Below, piece by piece: positions 13,555-24,138 of a stretch of 64,000 nt of DNA (positions are counted from its first letter, which is position 1; every line of letters begins with the position of its first letter). A program made the translations under genes and the position numbers. The notes below the pieces were generated by a model that did not search any database, was not told the DNA's origin, and was given only the letters and a program-made list of their open reading frames with translations. Source of the DNA: Acanthaster planci (taxonomy: Eukaryota > Echinodermata > Asteroidea > Valvatida > Acanthasteridae); NCBI RefSeq assembly GCF_001949145.1, contig NW_019091420.1, positions 1,290,429-1,354,428 on the forward strand, given 5' to 3'.

Positions 13555-13786
13555 ATGGCCACTAGCGAGCAGGCCGGCCCGTCTTCCCAGCCGGAGAGCG
13601 AGACGATTGTCCCAGCAGAGTACGACAATGTGCCGGCAACTGATGAGCAGACCGCTGCTCCAAACCCAATTGTTCTCCGGTTTAGGAAACTGGGCGGGGA
13701 CCTTCGCGACAACTGGAACCGCTTTCGCCACTTCATGTGGGACAAAGAGAAGAGAGAGGTAATGGGACGAAATGGAAAAAGCTGGG
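13555..13786 (+). CDS. ATP1B: ATP1B exon 1 (cytoplasmic tail)
   Basis: Encodes the N-terminal 77 residues and the first base of codon 78. The proximal part is acidic and proline/serine-rich (PSSQPESETIVPAEYDN). The distal part, HFMWDKEKREVMGRNGKSW, matches the conserved pre-membrane motif (WN.E..E.LGRT..SW) of beta subunits. The donor is TGGG|GTAAGT. An upstream GTAATG at about 13759 would cut out the conserved motif and is not used. Translation could be opened at a TTG at 13540, but the ATG at 13555 has the Kozak context. Confidence 0.95.
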
Positions 13787-16700
13787 GTAAGTCATGTTTT
13801 ATGATTCAAAGCTCGTGCTGTGGGATTTTTCTTTAACATGTAATAAATGTAATAATTTCATAAACGATGAAAGAATTTTGCATGATTTACAGTATCCTTT
13901 CGTCACACCACATGTACATGTAGATCTCAATCAGCGATCCCATTGATGGTTCACTCCATCCATTAAGTTAAGCGGCTTTGGTGCCACGGCGAACCAGCGA
14001 CGAATCACTGATCACAAGCCGGATCGCGTGAAACAAACCACATGCTTTATGAGTATTCCTATGACCTGGCATAAAACCACAGCGACATCGGTGTTACTGC
14101 AAGTGAAACAATAGACACATGTTTTTCTTTAAAAAAGTGCTGTGTCACAAACCTGCAACCAGGAAGTTCAGACCAGAAGAGCAAAAATGGCACAGTTGTT
14201 CTGTGATGCAGTGTGTGGGGCAAGGCGGGGTTCATCTGAAGAAAATTAAAAATCACAAACGAGTCAAAACAAAAGGGATTAAGAGCGGCCAAGTGATCCC
14301 AAAAAACCTCAAAACACCGACAGTGTGAAAAACTTGGAATGCACATAACGTGTGAAACATGGGCCCAAACTTTTATCCTTTCATGTTCTCTCCCCTAATC
14401 TCTTTTGTTGTTCATTTGTTTTATTTCAGCACAAATTGGACTGTTCTATCTGTGTTTCTTTTTGGGCTTGGCTGGTTTCTGGGCTGCAATGTTCGCCATT
14501 TTTTACCAGACCATTTCACTGGAAAGACCGAAGTACAACTCACTTATTACTCCGCCAGGTATGATGTGCCAAAAGCCAAGTGACTATTTCCTAACACTGT
14601 CAAGGGCCTTGTACTACTGTAGGGAATTGTACTCCCAATTTTCTAGCAAAGGTTTGGGCGTAGGTTAGGTCACTGGACGCCCAAAACTCTGCGTAAGGTC
14701 GTGTTATTGTACGTGTTTGTTATGATTTGATCCTCAAGCTGTCATTTTCTTTGCAAAGATGAAACTGAATTAACAAATATCTTGTCAAGTGAAATGTTGG
14801 TAGTTTGGTTCGGAACTTGGAAAAAGCACAAAACAGTCATACTCACTGGAGTGGATGCTTGTAATTATGGGTCGAACTGGATGAAATATGGAAGGAAACT
14901 ACAGTTTTCAACATTGTCTGAAAAGTGAGAGCCTCGGGAAAGGTCTTCCAACAGGTTGGGAAACGAGGACGTTTTGCATTTACGACTTTTTCATAATTAC
15001 TTACTTCTGCGCTCAGCATATGGACGAAAGTAAGAAACAAAGTAAACAGGATATTACAGGTAAACTCTTTTTTTCGAAATAATTGGGTTTTGTATCGCTC
15101 AGATAAAAATGAATTGAGTACTGGAACTGGAAAATGATTATGAACTTGGGTAGAAAATTGAATCTGGGGACAACAATTAGCAGAAGACCAGAAAACAGAT
15201 GGAAAACAATGTTAACAACAAGGGGACCTATATGAACGAATATATGAAGGGGACCTATATGACCTATATATACAGGAAGTTACTAGGAAGACAGCCCAGA
15301 ATATACAGGTTACGAAATTGTCAAGTGCTGGGGTTGGGTTGGGAGAGAAACGTGGCCGAGCAGTGTACCTCAGTAGCTGGTGAAGCAGGTTTCCCTTTCG
15401 TTGTTTTATTTTCCCCCAAGGACTCAACCTTGTGCCGTTCCCAGACAACCAGCGACGTATTGAGTACAGCCCTGATGAGAGTGACGCGGATCGCATGAGA
15501 ATTGAACAACAGATCGACGAATTCGTGTTTCAACGTAAGAAATCTTGCTTGTTGGAATTTTGCCTTTTATCCAGTAGTGTATGCGGCCAGTAACAGCATT
15601 ATAGGAAGAATACTACCGGTATTTTTTTGGGGGGGGGGAGAAACAGTGAGTGTGTGTGTGGGGGGGGGCGTATTTCAAAGACAGCGTGTGGGGGGCAGTT
15701 GTGGGACCATCAGGCATCAGCCAGTTATAGATCGATCCACTACGCCCCATAACAGAGCCTGACAAAATTTGGAGGGTCAATCCCCCTGTCGAAGGAGGGG
15801 GGGGGGCGGCTGGCCCACCTCGTTTCCATCGCCGAGGGAATATTTATTCCACGACCTTCCTGTAGTTTATTCCAAGTTACTAATCATTGCTGTCAGAGCG
15901 CGCTATCTAGCGCCCTCTGTAGTCTAAATTAATTTATTTCGTCTAAAAGCAATGCTACGGTCTTTTTAAAGTTATCTCGTTCCACACGTTAGCATGCTGG
16001 TTGGAAGAAATTTGAAATCTTTAAGGTGGCAAAGTATAATCCCGTGAGTCGTTTTTATACTAATTTGGGTATGAGTCACTTACCAACATACACGAATTGC
16101 ATTTTCTTTAGCACTTATGATCAACCAATCCGGGTACCTGGATTGTTCTGACCTCCCACCGGCCAACGTGACTGATCCACAACGCTTCTGCAGATACGAT
16201 CCATCCTTACTCGGCGAGTGCGCCCCCGGCAATTCCAGCTACAACACCACGGAGCCCTGTCTGTACATGGGCCTTAACAGAGTAAGTACATGTACATACC
16301 TTTCGCTGGAACACTCAATGTTCAGCCAATAAAATCCCGATGAATAACATGAGAGATAAACATTAGCCAAGGACAGCAGAGTGGAATAGACCATATCGTT
16401 CCATGCACACCTGCAAAGGACGGGAATAATACAAGTTGCAAATGTCGTGCCTTTAGCTGCTTGTTCCTGTACGCTATTTAATTGCAGGTATTACCGAAAA
16501 CCCAGCGCTCGATTTTAACTTTAAACTACGAACTCTGGAATGGTGTAAAGCAGAACTCGACAAAAAAGGCCGCCAAGCCTGTCGGGCGGTGGCGTAAATT
16601 TGTACCACGAACTACAGGGAGTGGGGGAGAACGTAAACGAAAAAATGGAAAAAAAATTGCCCAGCCATGAAAGTTTCCAAAATGAGGTCTGGAGTATACT

Positions 16701-18671
16701 GACAATGATTACTCTAGGAGGACCTGGTCGTGAGACAGCTGTTGCATCTTTAGTAAATGTAGTTGCACACTTGCACCTTACATCAAATTAATCGTATTAG
16801 TTTTTTTCCCACTCTGTCTCACCTTTTCAGTTGTAACAAATACAGTCTGGTTGTTGAAAAGTCCGAAAATTTTCTGGAAATCCGTCAATTTTTTTCCCGC
16901 TGAAAAGGTGGAGCGTGATTTAATATCCCATCCCCTGGTCAAAACGTGAGGGAAAACAAATTTATGTCCCCATCCGCGGATTTATGCCTTTGCCCGAAAG
17001 TCCTCAATCTTCTTCTTCTCACTGTTTCATTTTCCTTCCCCCAAACGACCATTTCTTCGCAGGTTTGGGGGTGGATTCCAGAGGGCTTTGAAGTCGACGA
17101 GTTAATAATGCCGAAGTTCAACAAATCACCATCATTCCAGAATCGGATCTTCTTCACTTGTGAAGTGGTAAGCTCGGTTTATGTAGGTCAATATCACTCG
17201 GCGTTAAAGCGGGTAAAAAGAAAGCCCGAATTATTCTGTAATCATTCTGCAGAGGCAACGACTCCCAGACAGGCCTAGCAAATTTTTGTTTGATAGAATG
17301 GGCCAACTCAGGTCAAATTATAGGCACCAAAACCACGTGTCTGTTATACGGCCTACGAAATATACAGCACCCATGACAAAGAAAGTCGAAAATCCATGTA
17401 CAGGTTCTACGGAAATACCCTCACGTGGCCATGCATACACGTCTTCTTTGATATTTTCAATTCGAACATTCAACAAGCAAAACGATTATCCTGCAAACTG
17501 CAGGAAAAAAATCCACGGTTCTTATTAAATTCAGGAAAGTTAAGGCCCGTTCACACTTCGCGCGAAAGCAAATGTGACGTCACATCAAATATTGCGCATT
17601 CACATAAGTTGAACACCACCACCTCGGTGGTTATCCAACCATTGTCCACACGTTTTTATTAAAAATGCTTAGAAAAGCGCAGGAGCATTTAATGGCAAGT
17701 TCGATCAAGGATTACTAATTAAGGTTGGTTCGTGACGTACTTAGCACAGGCGCAGTAAAATTGAAGTGTGCACGACCCCAGTCAACTGTTGTCAGGTCAT
17801 TAGGCCGAAAGCGAGAAAAAGGTCTGCGAAGGGAAAATTAACAAAGTTAGAACTGAAAATGGTCGTTTACTATAGTGACATAGTATACTGCAAGTGTTTC
17901 TATCATTTCTAACCAACGATGCGACCACTCGCAAATAATTTAATTAGATTAGTCCAACCATCGTCAACTAGCGTGCGTTCAATCAGAGTTAATCGAACTA
18001 TGGTTAACTATGGTCCTTGATCAAACTTGGCCTAAGTTCCCCGTTTGGGCGCCCTCTTGGATTGGTCACGTTTAGAACGGTCACTCTATCTCTAGCGGCG
18101 CATTCGAGAAGCTTCTGCGGGTTGGCTTGTGAAGTGCAACATCGCCCCCACGTCCCCACATTGTTTGACACAATACACATGACCATCCGCAGGTCCTGTT
18201 TCTCCCATAGAAGCTACGCTCAAAAACGCCGCTTATGTGTACGGCAGTACTGGCCGCCGGTTGCTTCAATGGCCTATATGTTGGCTAATTAAAGCGAGGC
18301 CATACTTTCTATATTACATCCATCCACGGAATGTCGTGTGGGAGTTAATACTATGCTTTTCGTAATTCTTTTCTTCTTCTTTAAAACAGAGAGAGGAAGA
18401 CAGAGATTTCGTAGACTCTTTGAACATGTACCCCCCTGACGGCGTGTCCTTCGGCCATTATCCTTACGTGGTCGGCACAGACGAGAGGGATCAAGCCCGC
18501 TACATTAGGCCTGTAGTAGCCGTCCAAGTGGCCCTCAACACTAGAGACGTGGATGTGAATATCGAGTGCAGGGCCCGTGCCGCTAACATTCCCGAGGAGG
18601 CCCCTGGTGGGCTCTTCGACAGCCGGGAGGAGCCGTCCCGGTTCAGGGTTAGGGTTATGGTCCGCTCATAG
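13555..18671 (+). CDS. ATP1B: Na+/K+-transporting ATPase beta subunit, complete six-exon gene
   Basis: This is the type II single-pass glycoprotein partner of the P-type Na+/K+-ATPase alpha subunit, needed for folding, delivery to the plasma membrane and K+ occlusion. Six exons (13555-13786, 14430-14558, 15421-15534, 16112-16281, 17063-17167, 18390-18671) join with GT-AG introns in phases 1,1,1,0,0 to give 343 residues. The layout is a 77-residue cytoplasmic tail ending in the family motif GRNGKSW, then a membrane span (IGLFYLCFF...LAGFWAAMF), then the ectodomain. The ectodomain has six cysteines (LDC, RFC, GEC, EPC, FTC, IEC), matching the three conserved disulphides. It also has four N-glycosylation sequons (NQS, NVT, NSS, NTT), the YMGLNR-WGW segment and the C-terminal RFRVRVMV strand. 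The start at 13555 sits in a strong CACCATGG context. The tail is about twice the usual length of roughly 30-35 residues. H+/K+-ATPase beta is the only close alternative; in invertebrates the Na+/K+ form is expected. Confidence 0.96.
14430..14558 (+). CDS. ATP1B: ATP1B exon 2 (transmembrane span)
   Basis: Acceptor TTATTTCAG and donor CCAG|GTATG bound 129 bases in phase 1-1. The exon encodes the AQIGLFYLCFF..LAGFWA membrane helix and the first ectodomain residues up to PPG, the standard exon boundary of the family. The minus-strand paralogous exon at 2588-2716 has exactly the same length and phases. Confidence 0.96.
15421..15534 (+). CDS. ATP1B: ATP1B exon 3
   Basis: Preceded by a pyrimidine-rich tract ending CCCCCAAG and followed by CAAC|GTAAGA; 114 bases, phase 1-1. 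It encodes LNLVPFPDNQRRIEYSPDES and a following amphipathic stretch (EQQIDEFVFQ). This corresponds to the family segment after PPG, where I/F and helix-forming positions are conserved but sequence identity is low. Confidence 0.93.
15612..15830. repeat. G-run and GT-rich low-complexity tract in ATP1B intron 3
   Basis: Several poly-G runs of 8-10 bases, alternating TGTGTGTG and CCCC-rich flanks resemble decayed repeat DNA seen elsewhere in the window. Runs of this kind could form G-quadruplexes on the plus strand. No coding content. Confidence 0.55.
16112..16281 (+). CDS. ATP1B: ATP1B exon 4 (disulphide-rich ectodomain)
   Basis: Acceptor TTTTCTTTAG, donor AACAGA|GTAAGT; 170 bases ending in phase 0. 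It carries four of the six conserved cysteines (LDCSDL, RFCRYD, LLGECAPG, TEPCLYMG) and all four N-glycosylation sequons of the protein. It ends with the CLYMGLNR motif, equivalent to the C.(I/L).KLNR motif in vertebrates. Confidence 0.95.
17063..17167 (+). CDS. ATP1B: ATP1B exon 5
   Basis: Acceptor TTTCTTCGCAG, donor GTG|GTAAGC; 105 bases, phase 0-0. It starts VWGWIPEGFEVDEL, the conserved tryptophan/proline segment after LNR. It ends FFTCEV with the fifth ectodomain cysteine, which pairs in the family with the cysteine in exon 6. Confidence 0.94.
18390..18671 (+). CDS. ATP1B: ATP1B exon 6 and stop codon
   Basis: Acceptor CTTTAAAACAG; 93 codons plus TAG. It encodes the REEDRD acidic segment after the cysteine, FGHYPYVVG (the family PYYGK-like turn), the core strand IRPVVAVQ, the last cysteine in DVNIECRARA, and the terminal strand FRVRVMVRS. 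The stop position agrees with the usual C-terminus of the family. Confidence 0.95.
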   Translation, partial: REEDRDFVDSLNMYPPDGVSFGHYPYVVGTDERDQARYIRPVVAVQVALNTRDVDVNIECRARAANIPEEAPGGLFDSREEPSRFRVRVMVRS

Positions 18672-18776
18672 AGATGACTGGCAGGGAAAAAAACGACAGC
18701 GTCCGAATCGCTTCGCTGCGGCTGGCAGTGGCACACAAGACTATGTGAGAGCACAAAGCCGCTAGCTAGCTATCTG

Positions 18777-18970
18777 CCGCGAGCAGAAGCACCCCGTCAT
18801 CGGTTGAAAAGCGCCATATTGTCTGGAGTGTTCATTCTGTTGGTAGCGATGCGACCATAACACGTGCATTTCCTAGTTGTTTGTGAATCAATGAAGTTCA
18901 GTTCCGATCATAGGAGTCTTCGTTGCTAAAAAAACTGCGCCCTCTCTCGCTTCAGCTCGGGGCTAATAGC
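18777..18970 (+). repeat. dispersed repeat copy in the ATP1B 3' UTR
   Basis: Matches 23807-24000 in the same orientation. Shared blocks include GAGCAGAAGCAC, TCTGGAGTGTTCATT, GCGATGCGACC, AACTGCGCCCTCTCT and CTCGGGGCT. It begins about 105 bases after the stop codon and ends before the candidate polyadenylation signal, so it would be transcribed. No terminal inverted repeat or tail identifies the class. Confidence 0.75.
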
Positions 18971-19051
18971 GGCTTCCGTAGGAACGCACGTGTTGTTTCC
19001 AGCCGAAGTAATTCGGACTTGTCCAGATACCATGCCTTAAGATAAGTACTC

Positions 19052-19057
19052 AATAAA
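19052..19057 (+). promoter_or_regulatory. candidate polyadenylation signal of ATP1B
   Basis: A canonical AATAAA lies about 380 bases after the ATP1B stop codon, giving a plausible 3' UTR of roughly 400 bases. No closer canonical hexamer was noticed. Position and motif are seen; use is inferred. Confidence 0.45.
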
Positions 19058-20447
19058 ACGAAAATTCACTGAGAACTAGTGATGCTTATATTCCGGCCAA
19101 ATTTCTAAGTAGATTATTTTTCTAAAAGAGACGTACGACTGAGGATTTAAAAAAACGTTTAGAATTTGTTAAACTGAGCCGACAATTAACTTGTAATATT
19201 AATATTTTTGCGATATTTTTTGAAAGTTTTATATTTGACTAATTTTGTACTTTTGGGTAAATTTTGTGACCTGTCATGCACATTAATTCTCATATCTAAT
19301 ACACCAGCTGAAGTTTTATGCTGTAATTAAGGTAGTTAAAAATACAATGCAACGTCTAGGGACAGCATTAGTCAGCGATTGAAGTACCTCAAGAGTTGCC
19401 ATGTTTTGATAACATGATTTTGAACAACTTTTGAGAAGAACTTACAAAGGGGGAATGAATGTCCACATTTTGACCAAGTTCGGGCAAAGTGTAAACTAAG
19501 TTGTGAGCAACGACTATCTTGAGAGTGTGAAAAACACGTCCACTTTCAACAGTCATCAGATATTCCAGTATGCTATTAAGTCAGGAAGGCTAATTAAAAG
19601 ATAAAAATACACATCTTTGGAGCCATTATGAATTCCCTCCTTGGCAACAACTGACGTCACCTATTATTTGTTGACTACATTACGCCAAGGGGCGTTGCCA
19701 TCATGCCATAATCCTTCCAACAACAGACGACTTCCTGACAGGATTTGACTGCCATTGGAATGCTTACTATTACTTTCCAAGGTGTTATGTTCGTATATAC
19801 CTTGTGCGCGACGCAGCAGGGAAGGCCGTAAATTGCTCGTGGACACACGGGTCCCGTTACCCGTTATCACCCCGGAGAGAACAGAGACTGCCGGTAAAAT
19901 TCCTGGGAACATTTTTTTCTCGGGGATCGTATTCGCAAGGGGAGTCTCTCTGCGTCTAAAAATGCTGAGGTGACTGACCAAAATTGTTGCAATTTCTTAA
20001 GAGAATTTAGCAGATTTCTCTCCACAACAATTTTTTTTCAATGAAACCGTATAGAGCAATGTAGTATTCCACTACTCCGGAAGTGCCCACTTATACTCCT
20101 TTGAGCCTAATATTTTAGAGAAGAATCTTCATTTTCTTTTCAATACTGTCAGTCGGTTGATATTTTTTTGATATTATATAAAAAATACATTATTAGCATT
20201 TTAAACTTGACCTTTTATGCTATAACGTCAAACTAGTATATAACTGCTAAAATTGGCTTACAGAATCTACGACCGTGACTATAAGAACAAAAAGGGCACT
20301 CAAAATTTTCCACCTTGAGGACCTCTTGAAATGTGGTGTGGAATTTATATCATGTAGTTTCTTAGCAAGATCTGCCTTAAGAAATCATGTGTTTTGACCA
20401 TTAGCGCCCAAGCCCATCAAATTGATCAAAATCCAAACTGCTTTCGC

Positions 20448-20937
20448 CAGTGGTGTATCCAACTTTTGGAGTGTGGGTGGGTGAGTTTGTTTCTGCATTC
20501 AATTGGGGACCCTGAACAATAGAGGACAATAAGGTCCCCGATTGACAGAGGGTCCCCGACTGACAACTGTGTACAAAACATATGGGTGGTCTTCTACAAA
20601 AGTTAAAGTACAAACGAAAGAGGAACAATAGGGGGTCCTCGGTTGCAGGCAAATACACACTTCCATGGGTGTGTGTGTGGGGGGGGGGTTCAAAAGCGAA
20701 TGCGGCTTCGGGCTCATTAAACGTGATGTTAGGGAGAAAAAAAATCAAAAGCTTTACCTACAGTCCCAACATCCTTGCATTTATTTGCTGGTGTTGTTTC
20801 TTAGGGTTTTGGTGTTATCATTTGATAAATAATTTACTTTCGTTCCTACTCACTTACGAAATATTCTTCGTAAATAAAAATAAAGTCGGGGGGGACAAGT
20901 CGCCCCCTCGGTCCCCTCCCCACTGGATACGCCACTG
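20448..20937. mobile_element. hAT-like non-autonomous element or fragment
   Basis: Opposite-facing ends, CAGTGGTGTATCCA at 20448 and the reverse complement of CAGTGGCGTATCCA at 20924-20937, resemble hAT terminal inverted repeats (CAGTGGCG...). The 490-base interior has no transposase reading frame. No clean 8-bp target duplication is visible, so it may be decayed or composite. Confidence 0.5.
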
Positions 20938-21568
20938 GGTATGTGCCCCCGCAGGATATGCCTATGCCTTTCGCAAACTTAACTCCACTCACTTTTGAGG
21001 CCGCAGCCAATCTCCACTTGGAAATAGAGTATCACGGAATAGGAACCTTCAATTTGGCCACGATCCAAACTCAGCCAACACGGGTAGTTGACCGCTTTCC
21101 CACTAATTAGCTCACTTTGAGCGCTTATGGTTTTTACAGAAACCATAAATCCACACTCAGGTTGCAGAGAATAAGTGAAACGAAAATCTCCACCCATATC
21201 AGGTCATTACATTGCAATGGCCAGAGAGAAAGTGACTCTTTCCCAGTCATTATCTTTGACATCAATCACATCAGGGTGTTTCTTGACTTTCAAAATAAAA
21301 CTTTCGGTCAACGTGCCAACGTGGCACCAGTGCTCCGGTTGAACATTTCATTAAAGGTTTTGGCATGCCGGTACCAACGGCTATGAGGTTTCCTATTTGT
21401 ACCCCTCTCGGGTTATTTGGAAGAGTTCTGATGCCAAAACAGATTAATCCATTGCTTTTACCTTATGAGAAAACTTGCTTTAAAATGACTCGCTGCCCAT
21501 CAATTTATACATATGTGGTTGCGAGTTTTTTCGAAGCTTTGTTTCAACTTTAATGTAAATCAAGCTTT

Positions 21569-21716
21569 GAGGCTTTTACGGTGACAGTGGCAAGTTAGAG
21601 AAGCTGTGGTAGAGCCATGTAAGGATTTTGAGTAGGGTACATGTGTGGTTCTGAGAAGAACGGAGGCCAACATGTCGGATAGTATGCTTTGTCCGTCTTC
21701 AGTGGACTACAGAGGT
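21569..21716 (+). repeat. dispersed repeat family 2, copy A
   Basis: Aligns with 54391-54548 in the same orientation. Shared blocks include AGTATGCT(T/C)TGTCCGTC, GTAGAGCCATG(T/C)AAGGAT and GTGGTTCTGA-like segments. Class unknown. Confidence 0.65.
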
Positions 21717-23806
21717 TCCGATGGTGAAATACAGCCTAGCATCCTCAGGATGGGTGGGCTCAGTTTTCCTTTCATCCTACTAAAATGTAATAATTTCTGT
21801 TAACCAAAAGGTGTTAGTTGTTAGTGTTTCTCATCTTCACAGACGACTGAAGTGTAGCACTGTCATCACCGCCTCTCACTCCCGCCTTCCAACTTAATTG
21901 TCGTCCGTCAGCACTTCACAATCTCGACGAGTTTGTCATACTTTGTTAACGGCCTGTGCCTCAGGATCATGTCCTAATCCTGATATAAAAAGGCTGCTTG
22001 ACGAGGTGTCTTTGGAGACTAAACCTCGCCGGCTTGCTTGACAGTTTTCAGGGGAAGGGGGCTCGGAAGAAGCAACTTCATGAACGTATGAAGAAGTGTG
22101 ATTCGAGTTAACAAAATGAGTCTAGGGTCGCCAAAGCTACCTTTGAAGAATTAACTTATCTCTCAGCTTTTCACTCAAATGTTATCAAATATAGCTCAAG
22201 AGGCTCGATAAATTTGAAATTAGCTCAGCTTAAAATGCTGTCTTCAAACACATTTTGTGAAGAAATATGAATGCCAAAACGACTCTTTCAGCATCGTCCT
22301 AACACGATTTACTGATACCGAAAGGTCACAAGACATACCGACAGCCTGAGAGGTTGAGATAGATTATGCAACGAGGTAATCTTTGTTTTAATAGTGGCTT
22401 GTTGAGTTACTTGTGATTTTCGGATATGTTTGCCTCAGCTGTAGAAATGTACATACACAGGTGAACTGTTCACATTCAGGCCTACCATGGACATCATACT
22501 TTCAGCATGGCTTCCATCATCATGAAAATCAAAAGTATATCAAACCTGTTGTTGATTCCAGCTATTTGGCGATGACAATGTACAAATCGAACCATGAAGA
22601 GATGGGGGAAAATAAACAACAACAAACAAGATGAATGTTAAACTCTTCAGGGAACTTCCTTACGTTTTCTTTGTTTCCTTTTTTTTCAAATGTGTCGGAA
22701 TGGACAGCCTGACTGTTCGAAGTCCTGATAAACAGGCGGCATTGCGTAGCTAATAGCAACAATGGTTCCAATTCTTTCATATTACGCAGGATTTTGGTAT
22801 GGAGATGTTTCTTGAAAGTAGTCCTGGTAACCAGAGAGTCATTCCGTCTGGGGCCACTAATGGGAAAATATATAACGGCATTATTTTGTAGTATACATGT
22901 CGATTAACTGAACGTGTGCATGAGGTGAGCACCATAGTCAGGCGAAGTAAAAAAAAAACACGTTTGGCGTAACTGCCTGGTCTCATTTTGGGGGCTGTCT
23001 TTTGGAATTTATTCTTTATTTCTAACCCGCACGAAGCACGAGGTGAAAAAAATCAATCCACTGGAAATGAAGTACTTGCGAAAGGTAACTCCTGACTCAA
23101 GAGGCTGCCAGTGACTTTCCACACCACGGAGGCGACCGTGCGATGCCCAAACATGTCTTGGTTGTCTATCGTGTCCCAAAATGTGGCCTTACTGGTAACC
23201 TTGAAACTATTGTAGCCTATACAGGCGCCCGTGGAAGCGGCAGCATTTTTCAATTTCAACTATATTCCAAATCATCCAAATCACTCCATATATGTTTAAT
23301 TCTCTGTTGGAAATTAAACACAGGAGGCTAACCCAGACGCCAAACACGCTTATTTTTACACTTGGCTCCACTAATCGGACCCTCCACCGAAAGCCCCAGC
23401 AGCGGCGGTTCGCAAAGGTAATTGGTCTCCATTTGCCAAAGCCTTTTAATCTCTTCACCCATCCTTCACTACTAATTCATTGCTTTTGGCTGTTAATTGC
23501 TCGCCTGCTTGTCCAATTAATCAGTAAACTACGGCCAGAAGTCGCGTAAGGTGTAGAATTTCAGTACAGATATTTGATCAGAATATTTAGCGATGTTCAT
23601 CCGGCGAAATAAATCCAAAAAGATAACATAGTGCTGATGAACAATATTGCTTTTCTTGCGTTCGATCCAGCTTGACAGTTTATGGCGCTCATTTTCTGAC
23701 GATCTTCTGGGAAAATATTCCAGAGTTCGTTTTGCGTTCCTCCTTTTTTTATCGACAGTTTCCAAATGACTTCATCTACCCGTCAACTGTTCATGTTGGT
23801 CCGCCT

Positions 23807-24000
23807 TGAGCAGAAGCACTCAATGCATCATCGGTTTCAAAGAGCCATTTGGTCTGGAGTGTTCATTTTGTTAGTGGCGATGCGACCGTAACGCGTGCAT
23901 TTCGTTGCCGTATGTAAACTTGCAAAGCGCAATTCCTACCAGAAGAGCACGCGTTGCTAGAAAAACTGCGCCCTCTCTTGATCCATCTCGGGGCTCATAA
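23807..24000 (+). repeat. dispersed repeat, second copy of the ATP1B 3'-UTR repeat
   Basis: Homologous to 18777-18970 and overlaps the start of a tandem duplication. The two copies differ by scattered substitutions and small gaps, implying old divergence. Confidence 0.72.
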
Positions 24001-24138
24001 TGATGACAACTGATAATCCAACTAAGCTCATAAGATACAGATGCACGCGTTGCTAGAAAAACTGCGCCCTCTCTTGATCCATCTCGGGGCTCATAATGAT
24101 GACAACTGATAATCCAACTAAGCTCATAAGATACAGAT
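23947..24138. repeat. perfect tandem duplication, two 96-bp copies
   Basis: 23947-24042 and 24043-24138 appear identical by eye, each starting GCACGCGTTGCTAGAAAAAC and ending AAGATACAGAT. Identity without drift implies a very recent event or an assembly artefact. Confidence 0.9.

Noticed and set aside
20582-20998. 138-codon plus-strand open frame
   Set aside because: It lies within and past the hAT-like repeat, is low in complexity and has no transposase signature.
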